In this document: positions 27,760 through 37,286 of the stretch, in pieces | How the letters are laid out: each line of letters begins with the position of its first letter | How positions within the stretch are numbered: the first letter of the stretch is position 1 | Assembly (NCBI GenBank): GCA_964555235.1 | Contig: CAZKRU010000006.1 | Span: forward strand, 1 to 64,000 | Direction of reading: 5' to 3' | DNA from: CAZKRU01 sp964555235 | GTDB taxonomy: Bacteria > Verrucomicrobiota > Verrucomicrobiia > Methylacidiphilales > CAMAQI01 | DNA length: 64,000 nucleotides | Notes under the pieces: generated by a model | Told to the model about the DNA's origin: nothing | The model's database searches: none | The model's input: the letters and a program-made list of their open reading frames with translations, nothing else | Translations under genes and position numbers: made by a program

Positions 27760-28875
27760 ATGACGAAGCTCTACTTTCGCTATCTCCTCTTCGAGCTCAT
27801 CAAGCCCTTCCTCTTCTGTCTGATCGCCTTCAGTGCGCTCTGGCTCATTGCCGATCTGCTCGGCTCTCTGGATGATTTCATTCAACTCAAAGCCCCCTGG
27901 CCGATCATCTTCGAATTCTACCTCGTTCAGATTCCCCGAATGCTCACCCTCGTTCTCCCGATCACCTTTCTCTTCTCGACGCTCTACACGCTCCTCTCCC
28001 TAACTCGACACAATGAAACCGTTTCCCTGCAGGCCGCAGGCCTCAGTTGGGCTCAACTCTATTCCCCCTTTCTTTGGGTCGGGATCATCGTCTGGTTTGG
28101 ACTCCTGCTCCTGGTCACCGGTCCCGCCTCACAGGCAGAAGCACGTCGCGCAGCCATCCAAGATCAGTTGCGGAACCATACCACTCGAAGTCCGGTCAAA
28201 AAAAACCTCCCCTATTATGATCTGGTCAAACGACAAGCCTGGTATCTGCAGACGTTGGATCCGGTGAAAGGACGCGCGGAAGGGATTGAAATTACCCAGC
28301 TCGACGACTTGGGACGCGATCAGATGAAATGCTTCGCCCAATCCGCACAATGGAACGGACGTCATTGGGTCCTCACCCAAGTCAAACAACTGACCTTTTC
28401 GCCGTTGGGCGATATTCAAAGCGATGTTCTTCTTCCCACCTTTCAGGGAATCCAATTCACTTCGTCTCCCCGACAGCTCGCCTTGCTTCAATCCCGGCCG
28501 GACGAATTGAACTTCCGTCAACTCCTCGTCTTCCTCGACTCCGCCAATACCCGCTCCAAACTGAGTCTTGCTCCCTACCGCACTCAACTCCATCAACAAC
28601 TCGCCTATCCTTTCATGGCAGTCGTCCTCCTCCTCTTTGCCCTCGCCTTCTGCGGACATACGTCTCGTCGCAATCCAGCCGTCGGGGTTTTCAATGCGAT
28701 CTTCATTTTGCTCGGATACTTCTTTGTCATGCACTTCTTCCTCGCCATGGGCCGAAGCGCGCGTCTCCCCGCCCTTCTAGCTGCGTGGTCAACTCCATTG
28801 ATCTTCACCGGAATTGGCAGTTACCTCCTCGCCCGGCGGACCGGGTTCTGGCAGGGGCTTTTTAGAGGATTCTGA
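27760..28875 (+). CDS. LptF/LptG family permease (YjgP/YjgQ)
   Basis: 371 aa inner-membrane protein. Helices lie near residues 10-40, 55-80, 100-120 and four at the C-terminus, with a periplasmic domain between. The N-terminus (LYFRYLLFELIKPFLFCLIAFSALWLIADLLGSLDDF) is the typical YjgP/YjgQ start. The pair LptF and LptG with LptB extracts lipopolysaccharide; only one such gene is here, and which of the two it is cannot be told safely. ATG 27760 is chosen because the 14 extra upstream codons do not look like coding sequence. The GH5 gene starts three bases after the stop. Confidence 0.9.
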   Translation: MTKLYFRYLLFELIKPFLFCLIAFSALWLIADLLGSLDDFIQLKAPWPIIFEFYLVQIPRMLTLVLPITFLFSTLYTLLSLTRHNETVSLQAAGLSWAQLYSPFLWVGIIVWFGLLLLVTGPASQAEARRAAIQDQLRNHTTRSPVKKNLPYYDLVKRQAWYLQTLDPVKGRAEGIEITQLDDLGRDQMKCFAQSAQWNGRHWVLTQVKQLTFSPLGDIQSDVLLPTFQGIQFTSSPRQLALLQSRPDELNFRQLLVFLDSANTRSKLSLAPYRTQLHQQLAYPFMAVVLLLFALAFCGHTSRRNPAVGVFNAIFILLGYFFVMHFFLAMGRSARLPALLAAWSTPLIFTGIGSYLLARRTGFWQGLFRGF

Positions 28876-28878
28876 ACG

Positions 28879-29907
28879 GTGCTTCTTTCCCTAATGCATC
28901 GAGGGATCGTCTGTATCGTTCTCGTCCTTCTCTCGCTCCTTGAAGGAATGGCGGACTCCCATTCGGCGACGGCTCGACACGGACAACTCCAAGTCATCGG
29001 AACTCAGCTCTGCAATAGCCGAGGAAAACCGATCCAGCTCCGAGGCATGAGCACTCACGGACTCCAATGGTACGGATGGGATGACAAACTCTCCGCAGCT
29101 TCATTGGATGCACTTTCGAACGATTGGAAATCCGACATCCTCCGTCTCTCGATGTACCCGGACGAGGAGGGCTATAAATCCAATCCCGCCCACTTCCGTG
29201 CCATGGTGGATACCCTCGTGGATCAAACCGTGAACCGGGGAATGTACTGCATTCTGGATTGGCACATACTGAATCCCGGAGATCCACTGGATAATCTCGA
29301 CAAGGCAAAAGAGTTTTTTTCTTATCTCTCCAAAAAGCATGGCTCCAAAAAACGCATTTTATACGAAATCTGCAACGAGCCGAATGGGAAGGACGTTACT
29401 TGGGAAAAAATCAAAAGCTATGCTGAAATCATGATTCCCCTGATCCGGCTTCATGATCCCGATGGGATCATTATCGTCGGCACCCCCGCTTGGTCATCCC
29501 TCGGAATTTCAGAGCCGCTCTTAAAAAAAGAGTTCCTCGCATCACCGATTAAAGGAAGCCTCGCCCACAATCTACTCTACTCTTTCCACTTCTACGCGGA
29601 CCCCCACCAAGAGACCTACCGAACTCAATTTAGCTCGATTGCCGAACGACTTCCTATTTTCGTAACAGAATGGGGTTCTCAGGGGGAGAGCGGGGATGGA
29701 AAAAATAATTTTGAAAGCACCCAGGCCTGGCTCGATTTACTCGATCATTACCAGATCAGCGCGTGCAACTGGAATTACTCAGATGACAAACGATCCGGTG
29801 CCGTCTGGAAAAAAGGAACCCTCCCCAAGGGCCCCTTCACGGACGATCAACTCAAAGAGGCCGGTCTCTTTGTGAAAAAATGGATTCAAGCCGGCTCGAA
29901 AGATTAG
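28879..29907 (+). CDS. Secreted GH5 family glycoside hydrolase (endoglucanase-like)
   Basis: 342 aa. Signal peptide, then a TIM-barrel with both catalytic glutamates: the acid/base in YEICNEPNG (near 164) and the nucleophile in FVTEWGSQG (near 263). Other hallmarks are GKPIQLRGMSTHGLQWYG, YCILDWHILNPGDP and NWNYSDD. The overall likeness is to subfamily GH5_2 cellulases, which cut beta-1,4-glucan. No cellulose-binding module is attached. The GTG start at 28879 has AGAGGA nine bases upstream; ATG 28894 is possible. It is only three bases from the lptF/G stop, so it is probably co-transcribed with it. Confidence 0.9.
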   Translation: MLLSLMHRGIVCIVLVLLSLLEGMADSHSATARHGQLQVIGTQLCNSRGKPIQLRGMSTHGLQWYGWDDKLSAASLDALSNDWKSDILRLSMYPDEEGYKSNPAHFRAMVDTLVDQTVNRGMYCILDWHILNPGDPLDNLDKAKEFFSYLSKKHGSKKRILYEICNEPNGKDVTWEKIKSYAEIMIPLIRLHDPDGIIIVGTPAWSSLGISEPLLKKEFLASPIKGSLAHNLLYSFHFYADPHQETYRTQFSSIAERLPIFVTEWGSQGESGDGKNNFESTQAWLDLLDHYQISACNWNYSDDKRSGAVWKKGTLPKGPFTDDQLKEAGLFVKKWIQAGSKD

Positions 29908-30016
29908 CGCATTTTAGAAACTCAAGAAACAAAAAGCAAACGGGATCACCCTATTTTTCCTGAGTTCGTGAGTTCCTGATTTAAAAAAGTGCGACTACAG
30001 TTTTTATCAACTTACG

Positions 30017-33000
30017 CTAAACGACTCGTTCGATTGTTTCCTTGAGTGCTTCGATCAAAATGGGTTTGGCGAGAAAATCATCAAATCCAGCTTCAAGGCA
30101 TTCGCTCCGGATATTCACCATGGCATTCGCCGTCAACGCAATCACCGGAACTCGCTTGGTTGTGGGTCGAAGCTTTTCCAATCGCCGAATCTCCCGCGTC
30201 GCCTCCATTCCATTCATGACGGGCATCTGAAGATCCATCAAAATGAGATCGAACGTTTCAGTTTCCAAACAATCCAAGGCCTCTCTTCCGTTTTCAACAA
30301 TCACGGAACGGTAGCCAAGTTGATCCGCAAAACGACGGATCAGACTTTGGTTAATCGCGTTATCTTCAGCGATCAAGACTGAAAGAGGCATCACGCCTTT
30401 CGAACGGGAAGATTCCAAATGGAACCCCTCTTGAATCTCCGAAGCTCGAACGAGCCAAGTCGCAGTAAAGCACGATCCGACCCCCGGCGTACTCCGGGCC
30501 ACAAGATCCCCCCCCATCAGTTGGCACAATTTTCTCGAAATCACTAATCCGAGCCCCGTTCCACCATAGTTCCGGGTCATGGAAGAATCTCCTTGAACGA
30601 AAGGCTTGAAAAGTTTGGCCATGACCTCAGGAGTAATTCCAATTCCCGTATCTTCCACTTCAATTTCAATTCGGAATTCCGTACGGCTCAAGGGATGTAC
30701 TTGAACGCGAAGAGTAATCTGACCCTGGGGGGTAAATTTCACGGCATTACTCATCAGATTCTGTAAGATCTGTCGAACTCGGGTCGGATCCAGCAAGAGG
30801 GGAACAGGAATGTCGAGGGAGATTTCGGTCCGCAGTGACAATTTTTTCTCTCGCGCACCCGGCTCAAAGAGCACACGGATATCGCGCAGGAGCGCAGGAA
30901 GATCTTCCGGAATTGATTCGATTTGCAGATGGCCGGCTTCAATTTTGGAAAGATCGAGAATATCATTGAGAAGAATCAGCAGCGATTTGCCGCTTGTCTC
31001 GATGATCTCGACATACTCTTTTTGATCCGGGGTGAGAGTGGTATTTTTAAGCAGGCTTGCAAAGCCCATGACTCCATTCATCGGAGTACGGATTTCATGA
31101 CTCATCACGGCCAAGAATTCACTTTTGGCCTGATCCGCACTTTCAGCCGCCTCTTTGGCCTGGATCAAAACCCGCTCCGACTCCTTGATCAACGTGACGT
31201 CAAAGTTCACTCCAATCATGTTGCTCAATTTACCTTGCTCATCTCGCTGCAGGATCCCGGCAGCTCTAATGTCGCGGACCTCCCCATTGGGACGGATAAT
31301 TCGAAACTGAGTATCAAACGGTTTCTCCTCTTGAATGGCCTTCAATATCTCATTTTCAGCGCGAGTTTTGTCATCGGGATGAAGGGCATGACTCCAGACC
31401 TGATAATCCGCTCCAAACTGCTCCTTCGAGATTCCGTAAATCTGGTACATCTGCTCATTCCACCAAAGGTGGTTATCGGTAATCTGATAATCCCAGACTC
31501 CGATTTGAGCGGTTTCAGTTGCAAGACGATGCCGGTTTGAAAGCGTTAAAAGCTCCGCTTCAAAACGTTTGCGGTCCGAAATATCGATCGCAAAAACACC
31601 CACCAAAAATGATCCCGGAATTTCAGGATTCGGAATGGGAAATTGGAGAGAGATAAAGCGATTGAGCGTTCCATCGTGGCGGATGATGCTTTTTTCGGAC
31701 TCAACAACCCCCATTTTCTGAAGCACTTGCACGATTCTTTTTTGATATTTTTCCGCGACCTCTGAAGAGAAAATATCGCACAGAAAACTTCCTTCCACTT
31801 TCTCACGACTCTTTCCCAAGAATTTACAGAGTGCGGAATTCGCAAGAACGATCTTCCCCTCAGGGGTCACGATCCAACCCAAGGCTGGATTATGCATCAT
31901 GATTGCCTGAAATCCGGCCTCCACCTGCTCCAAGGAATGTAGGGTCTTTTTCATCTCAGTGATGTCGGAAATGAATCCGTGCCAGAGAATCGCCCCATTC
32001 TCGAGACGCTCGGGAATCGACTGTCCAAACAACCAACGAAGTCCTTTCGAGGGAAGTTGAACCCGGTACTCACATTTCCAAGTGGTGAAGTTTTTTGCGG
32101 AGTCCTCTATCGATTTCGTGACCCGAGAGAAATCCTCAGGGTGAAGCCGATCCAGAATGATCTGTGCGCTCTCCCTCACCTCCGCAGGAGACACTTCGTA
32201 GATTTCAAAAATCCCCTCACTCGCATATGGAAAAAATGAGGTTCCATCTGCATTCAGTTGGTACTGATAAATCACTCCAGGAACCTGTGAGGAGATTTTT
32301 TTAAGAAGCCCTGCACTTTCTCGTTCCAGCTTGAGTGATCGATTACGTTGCTCCTCCAGAACCGCGATCAGAAGTCCACACCCACAAATCACCAGAATAT
32401 AGGACTGCAAAAGGAATAGACTTTCGTGGAGGGAGCTCATCTGAAAGATCCCCCTTCCATGAATCGTGGCATAAATACTTAAACCGCAAAGCAGCAACCC
32501 CAGTAGCGTCGCACCGTACTGCCCAAATCGCATTGAGATCCAGAAAATAATTGGAAAGAGTGAGAAAAGAATCGGGTAGCGTTGTCCAGAAACTTCCTGA
32601 ATACCGAGAAACGCAATCCAAGTGAATACGATTGCAATCACGAGCCCCAACCCGAGCTCAACCACTCGAGAGCCTCTCCATTTTGGCCACTCTTTCCAAA
32701 CCATCAGCAGTGGGGTGATCAGAAGTATTCCGGTTGCGTCCCCCACCCACCAAGTCAGAAAACACATGAAGAGATTGGGAAGCGGGACAAGACCATGCAT
32801 TCCCAGCGTCGAGGCCCCAACCGCTGCCGCAACGGAAGTCGCGGCAAGGGCTGGCCCCACCAAAAACCAACCAATTTGCTTCACTTCCTCAAAGGGAAGC
32901 CGGATCTTCAAACGTTCGACCAAAGAATGTGCTACCAACATCGAGGCCGTACTTCCGATCATAATTCCGAAGGAGGCGGTCCAAGGGATCGGATGGCCCA

Positions 33001-33238
33001 AAATATTGATCAGGAAAGAACCGAGGGCAATTGCCGGCCAAGCGGATCTTCCTTGAATCAATAGAATCGCAAGACCAATTCCTGAAGGAGGCCACAAGGG
33101 GGAGACGTTGGTATTGACAAATGGCATCCCCAATCCGATCTGTCCCCCCACCCAAATGAGAAGAGCGCCAATGCCCCAGCTCAACCCCTCTCGTACAGTA
33201 GGGGTCCTCCACCATAATGAATTAAAAATGAATTTCAT
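30017..33238 (-). CDS. MASE1 hybrid sensor histidine kinase with three PAS domains
   Basis: 1,073 aa. The N-terminal MASE1 membrane sensor (about 15-300) shows NTNVSPLWPPSGIGLAILL and FLTWWVGDATGILLITPLL. Three PAS/PAC units follow at about 315-430, 440-560 and 575-690. The HisKA phospho-acceptor is in MSHEIRTPMNGVMGF (near 712), the ATPase domain at about 815-935 (NLMSNAVKFTPQG, GGTGLGLVISRKLCQLMGG), and the receiver's aspartate in LILMDLQMPVMNG (near 1001). The transmitter part closely resembles that of the kinase at 2659-5190, suggesting paralogues. It faces a large Ser/Thr kinase across a 138-base divergent gap. No partner regulator lies nearby. Confidence 0.93.
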   Translation of the reverse strand: MKFIFNSLWWRTPTVREGLSWGIGALLIWVGGQIGLGMPFVNTNVSPLWPPSGIGLAILLIQGRSAWPAIALGSFLINILGHPIPWTASFGIMIGSTASMLVAHSLVERLKIRLPFEEVKQIGWFLVGPALAATSVAAAVGASTLGMHGLVPLPNLFMCFLTWWVGDATGILLITPLLMVWKEWPKWRGSRVVELGLGLVIAIVFTWIAFLGIQEVSGQRYPILFSLFPIIFWISMRFGQYGATLLGLLLCGLSIYATIHGRGIFQMSSLHESLFLLQSYILVICGCGLLIAVLEEQRNRSLKLERESAGLLKKISSQVPGVIYQYQLNADGTSFFPYASEGIFEIYEVSPAEVRESAQIILDRLHPEDFSRVTKSIEDSAKNFTTWKCEYRVQLPSKGLRWLFGQSIPERLENGAILWHGFISDITEMKKTLHSLEQVEAGFQAIMMHNPALGWIVTPEGKIVLANSALCKFLGKSREKVEGSFLCDIFSSEVAEKYQKRIVQVLQKMGVVESEKSIIRHDGTLNRFISLQFPIPNPEIPGSFLVGVFAIDISDRKRFEAELLTLSNRHRLATETAQIGVWDYQITDNHLWWNEQMYQIYGISKEQFGADYQVWSHALHPDDKTRAENEILKAIQEEKPFDTQFRIIRPNGEVRDIRAAGILQRDEQGKLSNMIGVNFDVTLIKESERVLIQAKEAAESADQAKSEFLAVMSHEIRTPMNGVMGFASLLKNTTLTPDQKEYVEIIETSGKSLLILLNDILDLSKIEAGHLQIESIPEDLPALLRDIRVLFEPGAREKKLSLRTEISLDIPVPLLLDPTRVRQILQNLMSNAVKFTPQGQITLRVQVHPLSRTEFRIEIEVEDTGIGITPEVMAKLFKPFVQGDSSMTRNYGGTGLGLVISRKLCQLMGGDLVARSTPGVGSCFTATWLVRASEIQEGFHLESSRSKGVMPLSVLIAEDNAINQSLIRRFADQLGYRSVIVENGREALDCLETETFDLILMDLQMPVMNGMEATREIRRLEKLRPTTKRVPVIALTANAMVNIRSECLEAGFDDFLAKPILIEALKETIERVV

Positions 33239-33376
33239 GACCGAACCTTCTTACCCTATGGGAAAGGATAAAACGGTCAACGCAACAAATCCCCGTCAAC
33301 CTCACACGGCTCCTCTGATTCAAAGTCTTGCGTTTGGCGAGAAGCTTGGCTATTTTTAAACAGTTCATCAATACGC

Positions 33377-36163
33377 ATGGAACCTGTCCTTGACACCCCC
33401 AATCCGGCGACACCGGAGTCTTCGGACTCCCCATCATCACAGACACTCTGTGTCATCCGGGTCTTTAGCGACCTTTACAAGCCGGAAAAAAGTCCGGAAG
33501 TCCTCCAAACGATGCTCCCTTCACTGGCCCAGGAACTTCACGCTCTGGCCGCACCGTGGCAGGGGGAGGTTTTGGAAACGGAAGGAAACGGACTCGTTCT
33601 TGCCTTCTCATCGCCATCCACCGGTCCTCGGACGGATACGCTGAACGCCTGTCGCGCCATCCCGACCCTCATTCAACAACTCTCCGCATTTCGACTGACT
33701 CGCCCTGCAGAGGAACAGACTTACTACCATTTTGGCGCTTCCATTGTCACCGCCTCGAAGGAGACTGGAGATTTTGAGGCGGCCCGTGAACATGCGTTCG
33801 AGTGGGCGTTTTCTCTGGCGAGCATGTCACAACCCGAACAGATCCTGACCGAGCAACTGACGTTTCAGGAACTCTCTCAAGAACTTCCCTCGGGTTGGAA
33901 AACCATTGAAACGGAAGCGGATTTCGGGAATGAAAGCCAACAGATTTACTCCAAAAGCGCTTCCTCTCGGGAACTTCCCGCCCCCCTCCGACGTAAATGC
34001 TATGTCGTCACACCTGACGCCTCCGGGAGCCACCCGGATTCGCTCTGTCTTTATTATACCCACTCCTTGGTACTCCCCAATGCCCCGACCCCCCTTCCGA
34101 TTCTTCGACTCTATGTCGCAAGCTCCAGCGAGGAATCGACGACTGCCTCCACGACAGCGACTCCTGAAACCGGTGGAGGTGAAACAAAAATCGGCCGATT
34201 CACCCTCCTGAGCGTTCTCGGAGTCGGAGGAATGGGACAGGTTTGGAAGGCCAAGGATAATTTCGGAAATCTCGTTGCTTTAAAAATGATGCTTCCCGGA
34301 AACGCCGCGGTGGAAGGTCAACTCGCCCGTTTCCGTCGCGAAGCCGAGATCATGTCCAAACTTCCCCACCACAATATCTGTCGCATTTTTGAAGTCGGAG
34401 AAGCGAATAGCATCTGCTACATCGCCATGGAGCTGGTTCAAGGAATCTCGCTCCACGATCTCCTCCACTATCCAATCAATGACGGACTTGCCGAGACCCA
34501 ATCCCGCCGATCGGCACCGACCCTCGCCGAAACAATCAAGCAGATCCTGGCGTTAAAAGCGCTCCCCAAGGTGGAAGGGGCCAAACGGAAATCCATCAAC
34601 CGGATCCTTCCGGTTCCCCAAACAATCGGACTCCTGAATAAAATTTGTGACGCCCTTCAATTCGCTCACGACCACAATATTCTCCATCGCGATCTCAAGC
34701 CCGCCAACATCATGCTTCGCGAAGACGGCGAACCGGTCGTGATGGATTTCGGACTTGGAAAACTAGAGACCGATGACCACGACAAAGACCTCTCCCTCAC
34801 CATGTCAGGAGCAATGCTGGGGACCGTCCAATACATGTCTCCGGAACAGGCCCTCTCCAGCAAAGATGTCGATGGACGCGCGGATGTCTATTCCATTGGT
34901 GCGATTCTCTACGAAATGCTCACCGGCCATCATCACTTCACCGTAACGGGAAATCTGCTCAAGGATGCCCAAGCCCTTCAGGATCACGAACCGTCGAGAC
35001 CGAGCACGCACAACAACATCCTTGAATCGGATTTGGAAGTCGTCGTCCTAAAATCCCTTCACCCGGAAGCCGAGCGCCGTTACCGGAGCCCATCCGCACT
35101 TTCCGATGATCTGGACCGCTATCGTCATGGCGAAGCAATCACTGCAAAACCGGTGACCCTACGGGATGTTGCAAGAAGATTCTACAAACGGAATCGACCG
35201 GCAGCCATCGCGACGTTCATCTCGGCGGGGGTCCTCGTTGGCGGCGCCATCGGGGGAGGCATTTATCTCAATCAAGCCCGAATTGAGGCGGTTAATGCAA
35301 AACAGAATGCGGAAATTCAAAAAAATGAAGCGGTCGCTGCGCTGAAACAGGCCGAAGTTAGTGAGCGTAAAGCCGTGGAAGCCAAGCAAAAAGCAGATGA
35401 AGCACTTGCCCTTGCTGAAGAACAAAAGCAAAAGGCGATTGAAGCCGGGGATGATGCATTAAGAGAAAAACGTCGCGCTCAAGCAGCTCTTGCCGATCTC
35501 AATGTCGCTTCTGGAAAATTATCCCAAGCGGAAGCGAATGCAGAACAAGCAAAACGTGATGCCGAAGATCTCAAGAAAGAGAAGCAGCTGGCCGAGTTAA
35601 AAAACCAAGAATTTGAGCAACAGCAGAAAGAGCGAGATCGAAAAAGACGAGCAATGGCTCAATCTGACCCGAATCGCTTATCAAGGGAAGATTACCAGAG
35701 AATTTCTCAAAACCTCACTCAAGGCCTTTCTCGTATCTTCCGACCTCACGATCTCAATTTTGCCGTGGACGAGTGCAACAAGATTCTCAATTCTTCACCT
35801 GAACATGTCGGAGTGCTTCTCGCGGTCTCCAAACTCGCTCTGGCAGACGACAATCTCCCAACCTCCCTCGACGCCCTCGAGAAAATTGCAAAAATCAAAG
35901 AAACGGATTTCAATCGAGACGACAAAATGCTTGCGACGCAATTTTCCGATATGCTCGCAAGCCATATGGAAGCCAAACCCGATTTCTTTGATAACAAAGC
36001 CAAAGATGATGCAGTCATGAAACGCTCTGCCATTTTCGATGCGTGGAGGGAGATGGGGAGCGCGGATCAGTCCTTTGCGAGATATATGCGCAAATCAGGA
36101 GCGCTCAGCTTTAACGACAAACAAGCGATTATCAAATTCTTCAAATCCCGCGAATCCCATTAA
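33377..36163 (+). CDS. Ser/Thr protein kinase with N-terminal cyclase-like domain and coiled coil
   Basis: 928 aa. Residues of about 25-170 resemble a class III nucleotide cyclase/AfsR-type domain (FSDLYKP..., GNGLVLAFSSPSTGPRTDTLNACRAI), without the two metal-binding aspartates. The Hanks kinase domain (about 273-590) has LGVGGMGQVWKAK, the lysine in VALKMM, HRDLKPANIML (436), MDFGLGK and GTVQYMSPEQAL, plus an insert of about 45 residues before the catalytic loop. One membrane helix (about 608-632) is followed by a long Lys/Glu/Ala coiled coil to about 770 and a helical C-terminal part. With the kinase inside and the coiled coil outside, it could couple an envelope signal to phosphorylation. 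Confidence 0.92.
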   Translation: MEPVLDTPNPATPESSDSPSSQTLCVIRVFSDLYKPEKSPEVLQTMLPSLAQELHALAAPWQGEVLETEGNGLVLAFSSPSTGPRTDTLNACRAIPTLIQQLSAFRLTRPAEEQTYYHFGASIVTASKETGDFEAAREHAFEWAFSLASMSQPEQILTEQLTFQELSQELPSGWKTIETEADFGNESQQIYSKSASSRELPAPLRRKCYVVTPDASGSHPDSLCLYYTHSLVLPNAPTPLPILRLYVASSSEESTTASTTATPETGGGETKIGRFTLLSVLGVGGMGQVWKAKDNFGNLVALKMMLPGNAAVEGQLARFRREAEIMSKLPHHNICRIFEVGEANSICYIAMELVQGISLHDLLHYPINDGLAETQSRRSAPTLAETIKQILALKALPKVEGAKRKSINRILPVPQTIGLLNKICDALQFAHDHNILHRDLKPANIMLREDGEPVVMDFGLGKLETDDHDKDLSLTMSGAMLGTVQYMSPEQALSSKDVDGRADVYSIGAILYEMLTGHHHFTVTGNLLKDAQALQDHEPSRPSTHNNILESDLEVVVLKSLHPEAERRYRSPSALSDDLDRYRHGEAITAKPVTLRDVARRFYKRNRPAAIATFISAGVLVGGAIGGGIYLNQARIEAVNAKQNAEIQKNEAVAALKQAEVSERKAVEAKQKADEALALAEEQKQKAIEAGDDALREKRRAQAALADLNVASGKLSQAEANAEQAKRDAEDLKKEKQLAELKNQEFEQQQKERDRKRRAMAQSDPNRLSREDYQRISQNLTQGLSRIFRPHDLNFAVDECNKILNSSPEHVGVLLAVSKLALADDNLPTSLDALEKIAKIKETDFNRDDKMLATQFSDMLASHMEAKPDFFDNKAKDDAVMKRSAIFDAWREMGSADQSFARYMRKSGALSFNDKQAIIKFFKSRESH

Positions 36164-36263
36164 ACCCCCAATCATTAGCGAAGAATTGACGCGACGGATG
36201 GTTTCACACAAAGCTTCAGCCCCCGTGCTCGTGGGACAATGAGTGGAGAGAACAGAATCATCT

Positions 36264-36389
36264 CTCTCGCCAAGTTCGCCAACCTGCCCGCAATGCTACG
36301 CATAGCGTTGCAGGCGGGGGCGCGAAGGGTTGAATTCCGATTTAAAAACAAAAAAGGGTTTCTTGGCGGCTTGGCGAACTTCGCGAGAG
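36264..36389. repeat. Inverted repeat of the GCGAAGTTCGCCAAG family
   Basis: Arms CTCTCGCCAAGTTCGCCAA (36264-36282) and its complement at 36371-36389 differ at one of 19 bases. An inner hairpin of 16 pairs (some G-U) lies at 36283-36318. The same core forms the arms at 63545-63640. Confidence 0.8.
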
Positions 36390-36424
36390 ACAACGACTTA
36401 GCAGGTTTGTTCTTTAGGAACCAC

Positions 36425-36502
36425 AAAACCCTTCCGAAAGGAATAACTCTCCAGCCGGAGGCGTGACTGGTTTGGTGCGGGGGCGAAGGGGGGGGGCACA
36501 AT
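36425..36502. repeat. Dispersed 78-bp repeat, copy 1
   Basis: Runs from AAAACCCTTC to GGGGGGCACAAT and is nearly the same as 61501-61575: seven substitutions and a three-base length difference in the G-run. The block GTGCGGGGGCGAAGG is identical in both. It has no protein-coding logic of its own. Confidence 0.85.
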
Positions 36503-36764
36503 GCTCACGAAGGAAATCCAGCTTTTATTTTTGGGAGCCGAGAACCGGTCACTCAAAGGATTGAAACAAAAAAGGATTCCCCCTTTGTGAGCTTGGTGCC
36601 TTGGTGTGAAAAAACTCCCTTCACTACGGTGCTAGCACGTTCCACGGACAGGAGCTTCGTGTGAAAACTCACCATTTTTCTTATTTTCTATGAGATCATT
36701 AAGGATTGGGGATTAAAACTCAGGACGACTTGCAAGCGCGAGTTTTTTCCTCTAGACCTTTTTG

Positions 36765-37244
36765 ATGGATCAACTGCTTGCCCTTCTTGAAGAAAACGCG
36801 CTCCTCTCTCCAGAGACGCTCGCCAAACGCCTGAACCTCTCGGTCGATGAGGTCAAGACCCGGATCCAAAAGCTGGAAGACGATAAGATCATCCTGGCCT
36901 ACAAAGCCATCGTGGATGACGAGAAAACGGAACGTCAAACGGTTAAGGCGGCCATCGAAGTCAAACTCACCCCCGAACGCGGTGGCGGATTCAATCGCCT
37001 CGCCTCCCGAATTGCGCGCCACCCGGAAGTCACCTCCTGCTTTTTGATGAGCGGCGGATACGATCTTCTTGTTTTTGTCGAAGGAAAGACGCTCAAGGAA
37101 GTCGCCATGTTTGTTTCAGAAAAACTTTCAACCATCCAAGGCGTTGTCTCCACCGCCACTCACTTCATGCTCAAAGCCTACAAGGAGCAGGGTGTCATGA
37201 TGGAGTGCGAGACCGCCGATGAACGCCTCAAGGTCAGCCCCTGA
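36765..37244 (+). CDS. Lrp/AsnC family transcriptional regulator
   Basis: 159 aa. An N-terminal winged helix-turn-helix (LLALLEENALLSPETLAKRLNLSVDEVKTRIQKLEDDKII) is followed by a C-terminal AsnC/RAM ligand domain (IEVKLTPERGGGFNRLASRIARHPEVTSCFLMSGGYDLLVFVEG). Such regulators bind amino acids and control amino-acid genes. An aminotransferase gene follows 42 bases downstream on the same strand, a pairing that suggests the regulator controls that gene. ATG 36765 is preferred over the TTG directly before it. Confidence 0.92.
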   Translation: MDQLLALLEENALLSPETLAKRLNLSVDEVKTRIQKLEDDKIILAYKAIVDDEKTERQTVKAAIEVKLTPERGGGFNRLASRIARHPEVTSCFLMSGGYDLLVFVEGKTLKEVAMFVSEKLSTIQGVVSTATHFMLKAYKEQGVMMECETADERLKVSP

Positions 37245-37286
37245 CGCTGGCGCCACTTTCATTAAATTTTAACCAGCTCCCTCTCC

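Larger units (their letters stand above)
36164..36764. other. Gene-free intergenic region with repeats
   Basis: About 600 bases without a convincing gene. It contains the inverted repeat at 36264-36389 with a strong internal hairpin at 36283-36318, and the 78-base repeat at 36425-36502 that recurs at 61501-61575. Open frames here (for example the minus-strand one at 36175-36501) are low in coding character and run through the repeats. Confidence 0.7.

Noticed and set aside
36175..36501. Minus-strand frame beginning MCPPPSPPHQTSHASG, with a look-alike at 61290-61574
   Set aside because: The similarity comes from the shared 78-bp nucleotide repeat; one copy also runs antisense through the DICT-like gene. 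There is no evidence of translation.
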